35,064 nt of DNA from Desulfosporosinus sp. BRH_c37 (GCA_001516045.1 LOEW01000225.1:1-35064); one strand, 5' to 3'; numbered from the stretch's first letter, positions 8,862 through 18,599 are shown. Made by a program: numbers and translations. Notes: generated by a model from the sequence alone, not told the origin.

Positions 8862-11633
8862 CTAGGCAAAGTTTTTTACCACTGCACTGCAACGAGGGCA
8901 AATCGTGGGATGTTCTTGATTCTTTCCAACATCTTCATGAAACATCCAGCAACGTTCGCACTTTTCCCCTTTAGCAGGTTGCACAATAATGCCTAAACCT
9001 TCGTGACCTTCCGCTTGTTGCACGCCTTCTGGCCTTTCTTCGCTGGGTTCATGCACGGTTAAGTCCGAGACAATAAAGATTTCTGCGAGATTAGGAACCT
9101 GTTGTAAGAACTCATACTGAACTTCCGTTGGATAAAGGTCAACGTGAGCGGTTAACGGATGATTAATCAATTTCTCCTGACGCGCCTTTTCCAATACTTT
9201 AGCAACATCCGTCCGTAACTCTAAAATCTGATCCCATTGATCAGCAATTTTCTCGTCCATCCATTCGGGGTTCACTTTCGGCATTTCTGCCATTTGAACA
9301 TTCTCTTGCGTTTTATCTCCAGGGATATATGGCCAGATCTCTTCAGTCATAAACGTCAAGATCGGTGCTAGGAGACGAACCAAGGCATCTAGGACTTCGT
9401 ACAAAACCGTTTGAGCAGAACGGCGGAGAAGGGATGTTTTCCCTTCCACATAAAGTCGGTCTTTGACAATATCCAGATAAATGGCACTCAACTCGACAGT
9501 ACAAAAGTTATGAATTGTGTGGTAAACCCAGTGGAATTCATAAGTCTCGTACCCCAAAAGCACTCGTTCAACTACTTTTGAGAGTTTAAGTAAGGCCCAC
9601 CGATCGATTTCCTGAAGCTCCGGATAAGCTACTTTATCCTTCACTGGATCGAAATCATTGAGGTTACTCAGCAGGAAGCGCAGGGTGTTGCGTATCTTCC
9701 GATAGGCTTCGGACATTTGCTTCATAATGCGCGGGGAAGCGGCAACGTCATTCTTATAATCCACCGAGCTAACCCAAAGGCGTAAAATATCGGCCCCCAG
9801 TTCTTGAACAACCTTGAGCGGATCGACCCCATTACCAAGCGATTTGGACATCTTACGCCCTTGCTCATCAACGACGAAGCCGTGGGTCAGTACATTACGG
9901 TAAGGAGCTTGACCAAACGCTGCCACCGACGTCGACAAAGAAGAATTGAACCACCCTCTGTGCTGATCAGACCCTTCTAAATAGAGATCTGCGGGCCAAG
10001 ACAAGTTACCCCGTTGCTTCAATACGCCAGCGTGGCTCGTGCCAGAATCAAACCAAACATCCATGATATCTGTCTCTTTGCGGAATTTTGTCCCGCCACA
10101 AGAACACGTAATCCCCTCCGGCAACAGTTCCTCAGCAGAATGGGCAAACCAGGCATCTGAACCTTCTTGAAGAAAGGCTTCCTGTACCTTAGCAATCGTT
10201 TGGTTATTCACCAGTACTTTTCCACAATCTTCACAGTAAAAAATCGGAATCGGGACCCCCCAGGTCCTTTGACGGGAAATACACCAGTCTCCCCGATCGG
10301 CAATCATGTTAAAGATCCGGTCTCTTCCCCAAGCAGGAATCCAACGAACCTTCTCTATCTCCTCCAAGACAGCCTGACGAAAGCCATTAATGGATGCAAA
10401 CCATTGTTCTGTAGCTCGGTAAATGATCGGACTCTTACAACGCCAGCAATGAGGGTAACTATGTTCGATCGTTTCCTCTAGCACGAGATTCCCGCTTTTA
10501 TTTAGGTCCTCTATGATCACAGGGTTTGCTTTTCCAGTTTTCAGGCCTGCGTACGCCCCACCCTCAGACGTGAATTTCCCTTGATAGTCAACTGGGCAAA
10601 GCACGCTTAACCCATATTTCTTTCCGACTAGAAAGTCATCTTCCCCATGACCGGGTGCCGTATGAACACATCCGGTACCTGCTTCTAAAGTCACATGTTC
10701 TCCGCAGATCATCATAGAGTCACGCTCCACTAGGGGATTTGTGCAAATTACGCCTTCAAGTTCCTTACCCGAAAGAGTCTTTTCAACCGGAAGCTCCAGT
10801 TTCCAAAGTGAGCGCAAAGATTCAAGCATTCCCTCCGCGACAACCCAATGTTCTTGTTGGGCAGCCACAACAACATACGTTAACTCAGGGTGAACGCTAA
10901 TCGCCAGGTTAGCCGGAAGAGTCCAAGGCGTTGTCGTCCAAATCACCACAAATGTGTTCTCTTTTGAAAGCACATTCAACCCATTCCGCACCGCAAATTT
11001 GACATAAATAGCCGAAGCCGGTTTATCCGCATATTCAATTTCTGCCTCAGCAAGTGCCGTTTCACAGGAAGGGCACCAATAGACAGGCTTTAACCCTTTA
11101 TAAATATACCCTTTATTGGTCATATCCCCAAAAACCCCAATCTGAGCTGCCTCATACTCTTTCTGCAAGGTCAGATAGGGATGGTCCCAATCTCCGCGAA
11201 CTCCAAGGCGCTTAAACTGCTCGCGTTGTATACCAACATATTTCTCGGCATAGTCTTTACATTTCTTACGAAATTCCAGCGTAGACACAGCATGACGGTT
11301 AACGCCTAATTTCTTGATCACTTGTATTTCTATGGGAAGCCCATGGGTGTCCCATCCCGGAACATATGGCGCATCAAAACCCATCATGGTCTTATATTTG
11401 ACCACAACATCTTTCAACACCTTATTGATTGCATGCCCGAGGTGAATATCCCCGTTAGCATACGGCGGGCCATCATGAAGAATAAATTTTGGTCGTCCAG
11501 CTCGTGCATTTTGAACCTTATTGTAAATATTATCTTCTTCCCAGGTTTTGAGAATTTCCGGTTCCTTACGGGGAAGATTCCCACGCATTGGAAAATCGGT
11601 TTCAGGTAAGTTGAGAGTATTGCGATAGTCCAT
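8862..11633 (-). CDS. ileS: Isoleucyl-tRNA synthetase
   Basis: This class I synthetase has about 923 residues and charges tRNA-Ile. The HIGH-type motif HLGH lies at residues 64-67 within [17 protein letters not shown], and the KMSKS motif ([11 protein letters not shown]) lies near residue 600. The editing domain shows [13 protein letters not shown], and the C-terminus has paired CERC and CPRC zinc ligands, as in eubacterial IleS with a C-terminal zinc site. Two ATGs are possible: 11639 is only two bases from AAGGAGG, while the ATG at 11633 is eight bases away and is preferred. It is preceded by a T-box leader, so expression should rise when uncharged tRNA-Ile accumulates. It closes the yggS-sepF-yggT-ylmH-divIVA cluster, as in many Firmicutes. 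Confidence 0.97.
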   Translation of the reverse strand: MDYRNTLNLPETDFPMRGNLPRKEPEILKTWEEDNIYNKVQNARAGRPKFILHDGPPYANGDIHLGHAINKVLKDVVVKYKTMMGFDAPYVPGWDTHGLPIEIQVIKKLGVNRHAVSTLEFRKKCKDYAEKYVGIQREQFKRLGVRGDWDHPYLTLQKEYEAAQIGVFGDMTNKGYIYKGLKPVYWCPSCETALAEAEIEYADKPASAIYVKFAVRNGLNVLSKENTFVVIWTTTPWTLPANLAISVHPELTYVVVAAQQEHWVVAEGMLESLRSLWKLELPVEKTLSGKELEGVICTNPLVERDSMMICGEHVTLEAGTGCVHTAPGHGEDDFLVGKKYGLSVLCPVDYQGKFTSEGGAYAGLKTGKANPVIIEDLNKSGNLVLEETIEHSYPHCWRCKSPIIYRATEQWFASINGFRQAVLEEIEKVRWIPAWGRDRIFNMIADRGDWCISRQRTWGVPIPIFYCEDCGKVLVNNQTIAKVQEAFLQEGSDAWFAHSAEELLPEGITCSCGGTKFRKETDIMDVWFDSGTSHAGVLKQRGNLSWPADLYLEGSDQHRGWFNSSLSTSVAAFGQAPYRNVLTHGFVVDEQGRKMSKSLGNGVDPLKVVQELGADILRLWVSSVDYKNDVAASPRIMKQMSEAYRKIRNTLRFLLSNLNDFDPVKDKVAYPELQEIDRWALLKLSKVVERVLLGYETYEFHWVYHTIHNFCTVELSAIYLDIVKDRLYVEGKTSLLRRSAQTVLYEVLDALVRLLAPILTFMTEEIWPYIPGDKTQENVQMAEMPKVNPEWMDEKIADQWDQILELRTDVAKVLEKARQEKLINHPLTAHVDLYPTEVQYEFLQQVPNLAEIFIVSDLTVHEPSEERPEGVQQAEGHEGLGIIVQPAKGEKCERCWMFHEDVGKNQEHPTICPRCSAVVKNFA

Positions 11634-11682
11634 TGACATTTCCTCCTTAATAATTAAGAAAACGAGAAATATCGACCCTCCT

Positions 11683-11885
11683 AAAAAGGGACGAGATCAC
11701 TCGCATTACCACCCTTGTCGCTATATAAAGCCACTTGGAAGTCTTTTAACGGAGACAAGCCGAAAGAACTTACTCAGATTTCAGCTCTTCACTCCAAGGG
11801 GATTTTCTTCCGTCTCGCCTCACGGGCTTACACCGTTCCCGCTCGCTGTTGAGGTTACCTGACAGAGACTGTCCTTATCAACGTG
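11683..11885 (-). promoter_or_regulatory. T-box leader of ileS
   Basis: On the minus strand the conserved T-box core AAGGGTGGTAATGCGAG is present (positions about 11716-11700). It is followed by a terminator in which AAGGG and GCGAG pair with CTCGTCCCTT before TTTTT (down to 11683). Upstream, a structured leader with an AGCTGAAATCTGAGTAA segment offers ATC (11779-11777) as the isoleucine specifier. The position before ileS supports this. The specifier loop was assigned by eye and is tentative. Confidence 0.85.
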
Positions 11886-11894
11886 TTCAAACAA

Positions 11895-12389
11895 TTACTT
11901 TTTATCGCTTGGTTTTTCCTTCAGAAGAATTTTCCGCAAAATGGTGACAAGTTTTGCTTGACCTTCCGATTCAATAGGATCCACCATCCACAGACATATA
12001 AAGGAAATTTTTTGACTCTTCCATTCCTGAACGAAGGGATGCATCTGTTCCTTAGATAAGTATAAATGCGTCGAATCCTGAGAGGGCGTCAAACTGACGA
12101 CCACTCCTCGTTGCTCAATTTCGTCCATGGCCTGAAACGCACGATCGAGTAAATCATCACTCCCAGTCATCAAAACATCCCCGGGGCGAAAACTTTGGCT
12201 CGCTTCGGCGTGCCCTACACTCAATATTTTTATATCTGTTTGATCTGCTTGCAAATCGTTAATGGAAGGTAAGAGCTGGACTTCATGTCCCCCAACTTTC
12301 CCAACAAAGGACTGATTCTCATCCTGATGCAACCCAAACCCTTGAATGAGAAAGTCGAGAGATAGCTCACTTATTAATATATTATTCAT
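11895..12389 (-). CDS. Hypothetical protein between divIVA and ileS
   Basis: I do not recognise this 164-residue protein. It is soluble by inspection: no signal peptide or membrane segment. A central stretch, ILSVGHAEASQSFRPGDVLMTGSDDLLDRAFQAMDEIEQRGVVVSLTP, alternates hydrophobic and charged residues like an alpha/beta fold, and the end is lysine-rich (LLKEKPSDKK). The ATG at 12389 follows AAGGA by nine bases; a TTG at 12398 is possible but has no proper spacing. It lies between the DivIVA-like gene and the ileS T-box, in the same direction, so it may be a clade-specific member of this cluster. No function is proposed. Confidence 0.75.
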   Translation of the reverse strand: MNNILISELSLDFLIQGFGLHQDENQSFVGKVGGHEVQLLPSINDLQADQTDIKILSVGHAEASQSFRPGDVLMTGSDDLLDRAFQAMDEIEQRGVVVSLTPSQDSTHLYLSKEQMHPFVQEWKSQKISFICLWMVDPIESEGQAKLVTILRKILLKEKPSDKK

Positions 12390-12477
12390 CGATGCCAATC
12401 CTTCTCCTTCAAAGTTGTATAATTAATATTTTATCACGAAACAAGGCTTATTCGCAACCTTATAGACCCTGAGCATA

Positions 12478-12939
12478 TTAAGCAATGTCATTATTTCGGT
12501 CCTGCAACTTTTCTAAATCTAGATGGGCAAGTAGAAAAGACTTGAGTTGAGTTCGTAATAGATCCCTCTTCCGCGAAAGGCCCTCTATTTCTTCTCTAAT
12601 GTCTTTCAGTATTACCTGTGTTTCAGACACTTTGCTTAATTTATCTTGTTCAGCTTCCCTCAGTAGGAGAGCGGCCTCATGGCGTGCTGTTTTCTTAACC
12701 TCTTCAGCAGTTTGCTGAGCCAAAACTAGGGTCTGTTGTAAAGTATTCTCAATTTGGCGATAGTGGCTAATCTCTGTTTCCAACCCTTTAGTCTTTTCGC
12801 GCAGCTCGAAATTCTCAGTATACGTGGCTTCAAATTCCTGACTTACTGTTTCGAGATACTTTTCTACTTCTCCGCATTGATAACCCCGAAGCCCTTTGCT
12901 GAATGTTTTATTTCGTATATCAAGAGGAGTCATATTCAC
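12478..12939 (-). CDS. divIVA: DivIVA-domain protein
   Basis: This 153-residue protein has the DivIVA N-terminus LDIRNKTFSKGLRGYQCGEVEKYLETV, followed by a long heptad-rich coiled coil to about residue 145. DivIVA proteins bind negatively curved membranes at septa and poles and recruit division or sporulation factors. The start is ambiguous: GTG at 12939 or ATG at 12933, with AAGG five bases before the latter. It follows ylmH by 12 bp and belongs to the sepF-yggT-ylmH-divIVA group conserved near ftsZ in Firmicutes. A tail of charged residues (LEKLQDRNNDIA) ends the protein. Confidence 0.93.
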   Translation of the reverse strand: MNMTPLDIRNKTFSKGLRGYQCGEVEKYLETVSQEFEATYTENFELREKTKGLETEISHYRQIENTLQQTLVLAQQTAEEVKKTARHEAALLLREAEQDKLSKVSETQVILKDIREEIEGLSRKRDLLRTQLKSFLLAHLDLEKLQDRNNDIA

Positions 12940-12951
12940 CTTTAATCCCCC

Positions 12952-13749
12952 CTAATGACGTTGTGACCGGAAAAGCACGATTTGCCAAGCTGTCCGATCC
13001 TTGCGAGTCTGGGTACATTTCAAAACCTTTATCCGTCCCTGCCCCCTGCAAGAGATCATATCGTCAGGTTGTACTTTTATATCCACTTTGTTCATCACTA
13101 AGCCATCTCTTCTCAACTTACCTTGGGTAATCCATTCCTGCGCTACTGACCTTGAAACCCCAAAGGCATTGGCGACCACCGCATCTAAGCGTGAAGAATT
13201 TACTGTGATTTGTCGTTCCTCCCCTGTAGAAGGGAGTACATCCGGTTTGTCCCGAAAAAGCGAGACTATAATTTTCTCTCGCCCAGCCTGAGTCCAATGA
13301 TCTAATATAAATGGGGCAATTTCTGCTGTAGTCGCGATATATTGACCTTTCTGACCAGCTTGAATATCTCCGAGGACATCTCTTCTAAAGCCCAACCCCA
13401 TGAGGGATCCCAAGATCTGGCGATGTTCAAGTTGCGCACGAGGGTTTGCTGGGCGCACCCAAAGTAGCGAGATGTTTGCATCTGTGGAATGCAAGGTTTC
13501 ACCCCAAGGGGCAATAATAATTCGAACACGCTCTGCTTCCGGGAACCCTCCCTCCGCCATAAGTGCAAGGTGTTCCTTGCGCAGAAGAGCTTCAGCCCAC
13601 TCCCGCATGGCAAAGCTTAAAAAAGTCGTTACTTGCACAGACTCTTCATTTAGAACTATATCTACCAGGTCTAAAATATGTGCTGCTTCCAACCGTAATT
13701 CTTTTCCACTCCAAAATCCGAGTCCGCTTCGATCTGTCGAATGTTTCAT
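12952..13749 (-). CDS. ylmH: YlmH family RNA-binding protein (S4 domain)
   Basis: The ATG at 13749 gives about 265 residues, the normal size, and the start lies two bases beyond the yggT stop. The C-terminal S4 domain is visible in SRLDAVVANAFGVSRSVAQEWITQGKLRRDG. YlmH proteins bind RNA and have been linked to ribosome quality control of stalled 50S subunits and to the division gene cluster. The N-terminal YlmH domain shows FLSFAMREWAEALLRKEH near residue 43 and an RPANPRAQLEHRQILGSLMGLGFRRDVLGDI block near 100. The assignment is strong on sequence and on gene order. Confidence 0.94.
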   Translation of the reverse strand: MKHSTDRSGLGFWSGKELRLEAAHILDLVDIVLNEESVQVTTFLSFAMREWAEALLRKEHLALMAEGGFPEAERVRIIIAPWGETLHSTDANISLLWVRPANPRAQLEHRQILGSLMGLGFRRDVLGDIQAGQKGQYIATTAEIAPFILDHWTQAGREKIIVSLFRDKPDVLPSTGEERQITVNSSRLDAVVANAFGVSRSVAQEWITQGKLRRDGLVMNKVDIKVQPDDMISCRGQGRIKVLKCTQTRKDRTAWQIVLFRSQRH

Positions 13750-13750
13750 G

Positions 13751-14026
13751 CTAAAAGACAAGAAGTAAAAGCCGCTCGCACAACCAACCAATCAATTTTA
13801 GCGCGATAATTGCTAAGATCGGTGAAAAATCTACCGCCATTGCAGAACCACCAATTTGAAAACGTTTAAAGGGCTTAAGGAAGGGGTCTGTCACATCATA
13901 AAGAAGAGTAATCATTTGATTGGCCTTCAATTGGGGGATATAGGAAAGAAACGTTCTTATCACAATCGCGAAAATAAGAATTGTGATCACTTTATCAATA
14001 ACTTGAATGATTTGAAAGATCAACAT
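13751..14026 (-). CDS. yggT: YggT family membrane protein
   Basis: This 91-residue integral membrane protein has two hydrophobic stretches: IIQVIDKVITILIFAIVIRTFLSYI at the N-terminus and MAVDFSPILAIIALKLIGWLCERLLLLVF at the C-terminus. Between them is the family motif VTDPFLKPFKRF near residue 45. Its molecular role is not firmly known; the gene travels with sepF and ylmH. AGGGAGG lies about seven bases before the ATG. Confidence 0.93.
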   Translation of the reverse strand: MLIFQIIQVIDKVITILIFAIVIRTFLSYIPQLKANQMITLLYDVTDPFLKPFKRFQIGGSAMAVDFSPILAIIALKLIGWLCERLLLLVF

Positions 14027-14037
14027 AGAATCCCTCC

Positions 14038-14475
14038 CTATTTCTGCCAGAATAACCCTTTGTCTTTAAGTTCGTCGCGCATCTCTCCAGAAATATCGAC
14101 ATTAGTAGGCACAAACAAGAAAATTCCATTCCCAACTTTTTGCATGTTGCCATTTAACGCATAGGTAGTCCCACTAATAAAATCTACAATACGTTTGGCT
14201 AACATTTTTTCAGCGTTTTCGAGATTAACAATAACTGGTCGGCGAGATTTCAGCTGATCAGCAATGTTTTGGGCTTCTTCGAAAGAACTCGGTTCCATTA
14301 CCACTACACGCATTTGTTTTTGAGAATGAATACTGACGACCTGGGCATTTTTACGACCGGAGCGCACCTCTTCTTGGGCGTTTTTTTCTCTTTCATTTTC
14401 TTCGAAGATGTCTTCTTCTGGTTCCTCATCAGAAAATCCCATAATCCCGATCACTTTGTCAATTAATTTCGCCAT
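14038..14475 (-). CDS. sepF: Cell division protein SepF
   Basis: SepF (145 residues) binds FtsZ and the membrane and helps form the septal ring, partly replacing FtsA as a membrane anchor. It has the short N-terminal amphipathic helix MAKLIDKVIGIMGF, an acidic linker EEPEEDIFEENEREKNAQEEVRSG, and the conserved globular domain with VVVMEPSSFEEAQNIADQLKSRRPVIVNLENAEKMLAKRIVDF. The ATG at 14475 is eight bases after GAGGAAG; an upstream in-frame start is less convincing. SepF may be particularly important here because no ftsA lies in the ftsQ-ftsZ cluster. Confidence 0.95.
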   Translation of the reverse strand: MAKLIDKVIGIMGFSDEEPEEDIFEENEREKNAQEEVRSGRKNAQVVSIHSQKQMRVVVMEPSSFEEAQNIADQLKSRRPVIVNLENAEKMLAKRIVDFISGTTYALNGNMQKVGNGIFLFVPTNVDISGEMRDELKDKGLFWQK

Positions 14476-14553
14476 TAATCTATCTTCCTCTCTTTCTAAG
14501 TTCACTATCCACGCTCTTAAAGAAAACTCTGCTGGAGTTAAACGTTATTAATC

Positions 14554-14606
14554 TCGAACATCCTGTTCGAATCATGGCGCAATCGACACTAGACACATCC
14601 TGTGTC
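14554..14606. repeat. Two short hairpins sharing a TCC loop between yggS and sepF
   Basis: TCGAACA-TCC-TGTTCGA (14554-14570, 7-bp arms) and GACACA-TCC-TGTGTC (14592-14606, 6-bp arms) lie 22 bp apart. They may be mRNA processing or transcription-pausing structures. Neither is followed by a T-run, so a standard terminator is unlikely. The TTCGA content resembles the larger repeats of this window. Confidence 0.5.
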
Positions 14607-14622
14607 GTCGCCTTAGTTGCAC

Positions 14623-15327
14623 TTACACTTTCTGCCTGGTGCCGAAAATCTGACGTCCAACTCGGACAAGAGTTGCCCCTTCTTCAATAGCCAATTCAAA
14701 ATCTCCACTCATCCCCATTGAAAGCTCACGCAAATCTACTCCTGACCGCTTTGTGGATTGCAAAGTATCCCTTAGGACCCTTAGTTGACGAAAAAATTCT
14801 TGTGTTTCCGTCGCACTGGCATCGAATGCCCCGATGGTCATTAATCCTTGAACTTGGACATGGGGATAATCCCCAATGGAATTTAAAAAGTCGGGCACTT
14901 CTTCTGGGCTTAGTCCTGCCTTGGCAGGGTCCCTGGCGATATTGACTTGAACAAGTGTTCTCCAGATAGTATCAATTCGTTCCCCATGTGTGTTAAGGGT
15001 CTCTAATAACGAAAACCGATCAAGTGAATGAATCATAAAAACAGATTGATCTAAGTACTTCACTTTGTTAGTCTGGAGACTTCCCACTAGGTGCCATTCG
15101 CAATCGTTCTTAAGAGAAGGAGCTTTCTCCAACCATTCTTGAACACGATTTTCTGCAAATCTACGTTGTCCTGCGCGATAAGCCTCCTCCAAAGCTGAAA
15201 CTGGCCGGGTCTTAGATACGGCCAATAATCGAATAGTTCTCGGGTCCCGATTACTTCGAGCTATAGCTAGGTCTATCCGTTTTCGAACCTCGACTAAGCT
15301 TTGCTCAATACCCTTATTTGTCAACAT
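14623..15327 (-). CDS. yggS: YggS family PLP homeostasis protein
   Basis: This 234-residue protein has the YggS/PROSC fold. The PLP lysine is in LLAVSKTRP (about residue 39), followed by FAENRVQEWLEKAP and the segment WHLVGSLQTNKVKYL near 80. The C-terminus contains ELSMGMSGDFELAIEEGATLVRVGRQIFG, the family signature. It binds PLP and buffers its free level; no catalytic role is established. ATG 15327 lies eight bases after AAGGGG. It heads the sepF-yggT-ylmH-divIVA group, separated from sepF by 147 bp containing two small hairpins. Confidence 0.96.
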   Translation of the reverse strand: MLTNKGIEQSLVEVRKRIDLAIARSNRDPRTIRLLAVSKTRPVSALEEAYRAGQRRFAENRVQEWLEKAPSLKNDCEWHLVGSLQTNKVKYLDQSVFMIHSLDRFSLLETLNTHGERIDTIWRTLVQVNIARDPAKAGLSPEEVPDFLNSIGDYPHVQVQGLMTIGAFDASATETQEFFRQLRVLRDTLQSTKRSGVDLRELSMGMSGDFELAIEEGATLVRVGRQIFGTRQKV

Positions 15328-15391
15328 CAAAATATCCCCTTCGCAATAAATTCTACGCCCCTTCGTCGTTTCCTGCTTATAAAGCCCAAAC

Positions 15392-16303
15392 CTAAATATT
15401 TTTTACATCGGCTACTAACCCTTCTAGTCCGTTACGGGGCGTAATCACGATGGGGATACCACTCGTCAGATTTTCAATACAGGCCTGACTGTCATCTTGG
15501 TCAAGGATTTTAACCTTCTTAAAATGCACAACTCCTTCACTCCAAAGAAAGACTCCGAGTTCCTCCCCCTGCGTCCACAGTGAGCTCTTGGGAACGATTA
15601 CCCCACTTGTCGGAGATTGGTAGATCCAGGTCACCTCTTGACGCCTTTTGGTTGCTGATCCATCGATATAATAAGGGAACGAAATGATAATTCCCGTAGG
15701 TTTCTCTGATTTACGCAAAATTTTCGCACTGACTGTTTGCCCTCCAACAGATAGACGTATCGTCTTTCCGACAGTGAGCCCCTCGATACTAGTAAGTTCA
15801 AGGAATGCCTGAGTCGGAATAAGGTTATTCACTATTTTACCCACAAATTCCCCCACTTGAACGTTAGCTCCTGTAATTCTAACGTTAGCTGTCTGAGCCA
15901 ATAATCTATTTAAATCCATTGAAGTTAAGTTATCAATAGTTATGATAGTTTCTAAGCCATCGGTTTGGCGAAAAAACAGCCCGCCCGTTGTTGCTTGAAT
16001 CGTTTGTTTCTGAGTGTTATCCCGTATAGTTCCAGGGACAGATCCTTCGGGTTGAAGGATTGCCACACCCTCCCCACGTCTGAAGCGCTGACCATCTTCG
16101 CCTATAAATTGAATACTACCAGAGAACGGAGCGGATATTGGTAGTTCCTGATTAGCAAACGTTGCCGTAACTTTACGTTCATGAGTAATTGTTCCAGTTT
16201 GAGCCAGCGTAAATTTTATAGTTCCAGGAGTAAAATTAGAGCGATAGACCCACAAGCTTCCTCCGACTAGAGCGATAAACAGAATACCCCAAAGCCTATA
16301 CAT
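15392..16303 (-). CDS. HlyD-like membrane adaptor protein
   Basis: This roughly 303-residue protein has one N-terminal membrane segment (WGILFIALVGGSLWVY) and an extracytoplasmic body with repeated beta-rich lipoyl/barrel-like segments. Examples are ELPISAPFSGSIQFIGEDGQRFRRGEGVAILQPEG near 50 and VQVGEFVGKIV near 150, with a conserved-looking ending IVITPRNGLEGLVADVKNI. These features fit HlyD/membrane-fusion-type proteins found beside yggS/sepF in related Firmicutes, although no transporter partner is here. The open frame reaches upstream to 16372, but those residues (NYEPRTSNYE) are encoded by repeat R2 and are not a believable N-terminus; ATG 16303 is preferred although its ribosome site is weak. 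Confidence 0.7.
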   Translation of the reverse strand: MYRLWGILFIALVGGSLWVYRSNFTPGTIKFTLAQTGTITHERKVTATFANQELPISAPFSGSIQFIGEDGQRFRRGEGVAILQPEGSVPGTIRDNTQKQTIQATTGGLFFRQTDGLETIITIDNLTSMDLNRLLAQTANVRITGANVQVGEFVGKIVNNLIPTQAFLELTSIEGLTVGKTIRLSVGGQTVSAKILRKSEKPTGIIISFPYYIDGSATKRRQEVTWIYQSPTSGVIVPKSSLWTQGEELGVFLWSEGVVHFKKVKILDQDDSQACIENLTSGIPIVITPRNGLEGLVADVKNI

Positions 16304-16319
16304 TAGCTTATTTCTTTTT

Positions 16320-16516
16320 TCCCCCAGTTCGTAGTTCGATGTTCGTGGTTCGTAGTTCGACATTCGGCTCACATCCTCCAGTTCGCGGTTCGATATTCGT
16401 GGTTCGTGGTTCGCATTCGGACCACCAGTTAGAGTTAGAGTTAGTGATTAGTGGTCCCGAACCTTTAACTACGATATTCGTGGTTCGAACCACGAACTAC
16501 GAACCACAAACCACGA
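16320..16516. repeat. TTCG-rich repeat array R2, directly after phoR
   Basis: The array is built of TTCGTGGTTCG, TTCGTAGTTCG and TTCGATATTCG units. It has a CGAACCACGAACTACG arm at its right end that is complementary to the left units, so the whole array is a long imperfect inverted repeat. A GTTAGA tandem (16429-16445) lies in the middle. It starts at the phoR stop codon. On the minus strand its frames spell NYEPRTTN-like peptides, which are repeat artefacts. Confidence 0.9.
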
Positions 16517-17890
16517 TTACGCTCGTGGCAAATCACACGTAAAGACAGTCCCCACCCCAAGCTGAGAAGTAACACTAATTTGACCGCCAATGTCTTCCAG
16601 CATGTGTTTTACGATACTAAGTCCTAGCCCCGTTCCCCCTTGTTCTCGCGAACGAGCCTTATCCACTCGATAGAAACGCTCGAAAATTCGTGGCAACATC
16701 TCTTCTGGGATTCCGCAGCCAGTATCTCCGAATTCCAAGTGAATGTGTTCCTTACTTACATATGCATGCAGCCAAACACGCCCCTCTGTTGTAAATTTGA
16801 CCGCATTCTCTAAAAGGTTTAGAAGAAGTTGACTCAGCAGGTTTTCTCCTATTAACATCGATGGCAAATTTTCTGGGATATCCACCTCTACGATAATTCC
16901 TTTGGCCTGTGCAAAACTTAGAATTACTGGTTTGATTGTTTCATAAGCCTTCTGAACGTAACTCACTTTACCAGAACTCACTCCAATGCGATTATCCCGT
17001 CCCTCAAAATGAGCTAAAGTAAGCAGGTCTTCGATTAGACGTTGCAAGCGCAAGGTTTCTGCCTGGATAATCTTCAAAAATCTATCACGTAAGGAGGGGT
17101 CTGCAGCCGCTCCATCCAAAAGTGTCTCGACAAACCCTTTTATTGAAGTCAATGGAGTTCTTAACTCATGAGAAACATTGGCGACAAATTCTGTCCTCAT
17201 TTGTACAAGCCGCCGAAGTTCAGTAACATCATGAATGACGATGACTGCGCCTCTTACTTGACCCTGCCCACTTAAAATTGGGTTAATCTGGCTTTGAACC
17301 GTCCTTTGGGCAATATGAGTTTCCCGTGTAGCTGAAAGAAGCTGTCCTAAAAGCACCCTGCGGACTAAATGCTCTAATTCCGAGTCATAAGTCAGCTCCA
17401 ATAGATATTTCAGTTCTTTATTCATTCCCTGACGTTCAAAAATCCTCTCAGCTGCAGCATTTACTAAAACAACTCGACCCACGTGATCCACTGCCACTAC
17501 GCCTTCTTGCATTCCCGCCAAAATAGTTTCCATCTTGTAAGCTTCCTGTGTTCCATTTTGAACAATCATTTCTACGTGACGGGAAAGGCTATTTAATTCC
17601 GTAGTAAATTGACCAAGCTCATCGGTCGAATCTGATAATTGAATATGCTCAAAATCTCCCCTGGCAATCCTTCGAGTCGCGAAGTGAAGTTTCTCCATCC
17701 GCCGAGATAATTGGTTGGTATAGAAATAAACAACCCCTGCAGGAAGACATACAGCTAAAAAAATTACTCCGTAATCAATTTTTTGCTGGTCAGAGGCCAT
17801 TCTCACGCTCTCTCCCACCCAAAATAAAAGAAGTGAAAGACCCGTCATTACAACAAAAAGTCCAGTTAATCGCCATTTTATACTTATCAT
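16517..17890 (-). CDS. phoR: Sensor histidine kinase PhoR-type
   Basis: This is a 457-residue membrane histidine kinase. Two N-terminal membrane segments (about 7-27 and 40-58) are followed by HAMP-like RRMEKLHFATRRIARGDFEHI, a PAS domain (about 115-225), a dimerisation domain with the phospho-accepting histidine in FVANVSHELRTPLTSIKGF (His241), and an ATPase domain with NLLENAVKFT, DTGCGIPEE and GGTGLGLSIVKHML. The extracytoplasmic loop is very short, as in the intramembrane or PAS-sensing members. It probably phosphorylates the PhoP-type regulator encoded directly upstream, whose stop lies four bases before this ATG (17890, AAAGGA seven bases away). A PhoPR-type phosphate system is likely; other stimuli are possible. 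The stop codon sits at the edge of repeat array R2. Confidence 0.93.
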   Translation of the reverse strand: MISIKWRLTGLFVVMTGLSLLLFWVGESVRMASDQQKIDYGVIFLAVCLPAGVVYFYTNQLSRRMEKLHFATRRIARGDFEHIQLSDSTDELGQFTTELNSLSRHVEMIVQNGTQEAYKMETILAGMQEGVVAVDHVGRVVLVNAAAERIFERQGMNKELKYLLELTYDSELEHLVRRVLLGQLLSATRETHIAQRTVQSQINPILSGQGQVRGAVIVIHDVTELRRLVQMRTEFVANVSHELRTPLTSIKGFVETLLDGAAADPSLRDRFLKIIQAETLRLQRLIEDLLTLAHFEGRDNRIGVSSGKVSYVQKAYETIKPVILSFAQAKGIIVEVDIPENLPSMLIGENLLSQLLLNLLENAVKFTTEGRVWLHAYVSKEHIHLEFGDTGCGIPEEMLPRIFERFYRVDKARSREQGGTGLGLSIVKHMLEDIGGQISVTSQLGVGTVFTCDLPRA

Positions 17891-17894
17891 CGTA

Positions 17895-18584
17895 CTATCC
17901 TTTAAAGCGGTAGCCAATTCCGCGGAGTGTCTCAATATATTCGGGGTTGGAAGGATCTCTTTCCACTTTTAGACGCAAGTGACGTACATGAACATCAACC
18001 GTTCGAGTATCCCCATCATATTCATACCCCCAAATTCGTTCCAACAACTCATCCCGTGAATATACCTTCCCCGGGTGAGCAACTAAAACGCGTAAAAGTT
18101 CGAATTCCTTTGGTGTTAACTCAGTTTCCTCTCCCCGCACGTGAACGCGAAACCCAGTTACGTCAACCCGCAACTCCCCATGAATAATAATTTGAGTATC
18201 CGCCTCTTCTAGTGAATTCAAGCGACGCAAACGAGCTTTAATTCGTGCTAACAATTCACGCGGACTAAACGGTTTGGACATATAATCGTCTGCCCCGAGC
18301 TCCAGACCTAAAACTTTATCAAACTCCTCACCCTTAGCGGTTAACATAATGATGGGGATTTGCTGGAATTTCGGATTAGACCGAAGCTTCCGACAAACCT
18401 CTAAGCCATCCATTCCCGGTAGCATCAGATCAAGCACAAGGAGGTCGGGTTTTTCATTAGCCACATGCTTTAATGCTTCCTGTCCATCTTTCGCGACCCT
18501 TACAAGGTACCCTTCCTTTTCCAAATTAAATCTGAGAAGTTCTTGAATTGGTTCCTCGTCATCGACTACTAATATTGTTGCCAC
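17895..18584 (-). CDS. phoP: PhoP-type response regulator
   Basis: This 229-residue OmpR/PhoB-family response regulator has the receiver acidic pocket at Asp8/Asp9 and the phosphorylated Asp52 (DLLVLDLMLPGMDGLEV). The conserved MLTAKGEEFDK and GADDYMSKPFSPREL segments follow. The C-terminal winged-helix domain contains ELTPKEFELLRVLVAHPGKVYSRDELLERIWGYEYDGDTRTVDVHVRHLRLKVE in pieces typical of the family. The GTG start at 18584 follows GGGGG by seven bases. It is paired with phoR and likely controls phosphate-stress genes, an inference from family resemblance. Confidence 0.95.
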   Translation of the reverse strand: MATILVVDDEEPIQELLRFNLEKEGYLVRVAKDGQEALKHVANEKPDLLVLDLMLPGMDGLEVCRKLRSNPKFQQIPIIMLTAKGEEFDKVLGLELGADDYMSKPFSPRELLARIKARLRRLNSLEEADTQIIIHGELRVDVTGFRVHVRGEETELTPKEFELLRVLVAHPGKVYSRDELLERIWGYEYDGDTRTVDVHVRHLRLKVERDPSNPEYIETLRGIGYRFKG

Positions 18585-18599
18585 CTAACCACCCCCTTA

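Noticed and set aside
16304..16372. Upstream start for the HlyD-like protein adding MSRMSNYEPRTSNYELGEKRNK
   Set aside because: These residues are encoded by repeat R2 and precede a normal membrane anchor that starts at 16303.
16308..16493. Minus-strand frame encoding NIVVKGSG...EPRTTNIEPRT
   Set aside because: It consists entirely of R2 repeat units; the peptide pattern is an artefact of the TTCG unit read in one frame.
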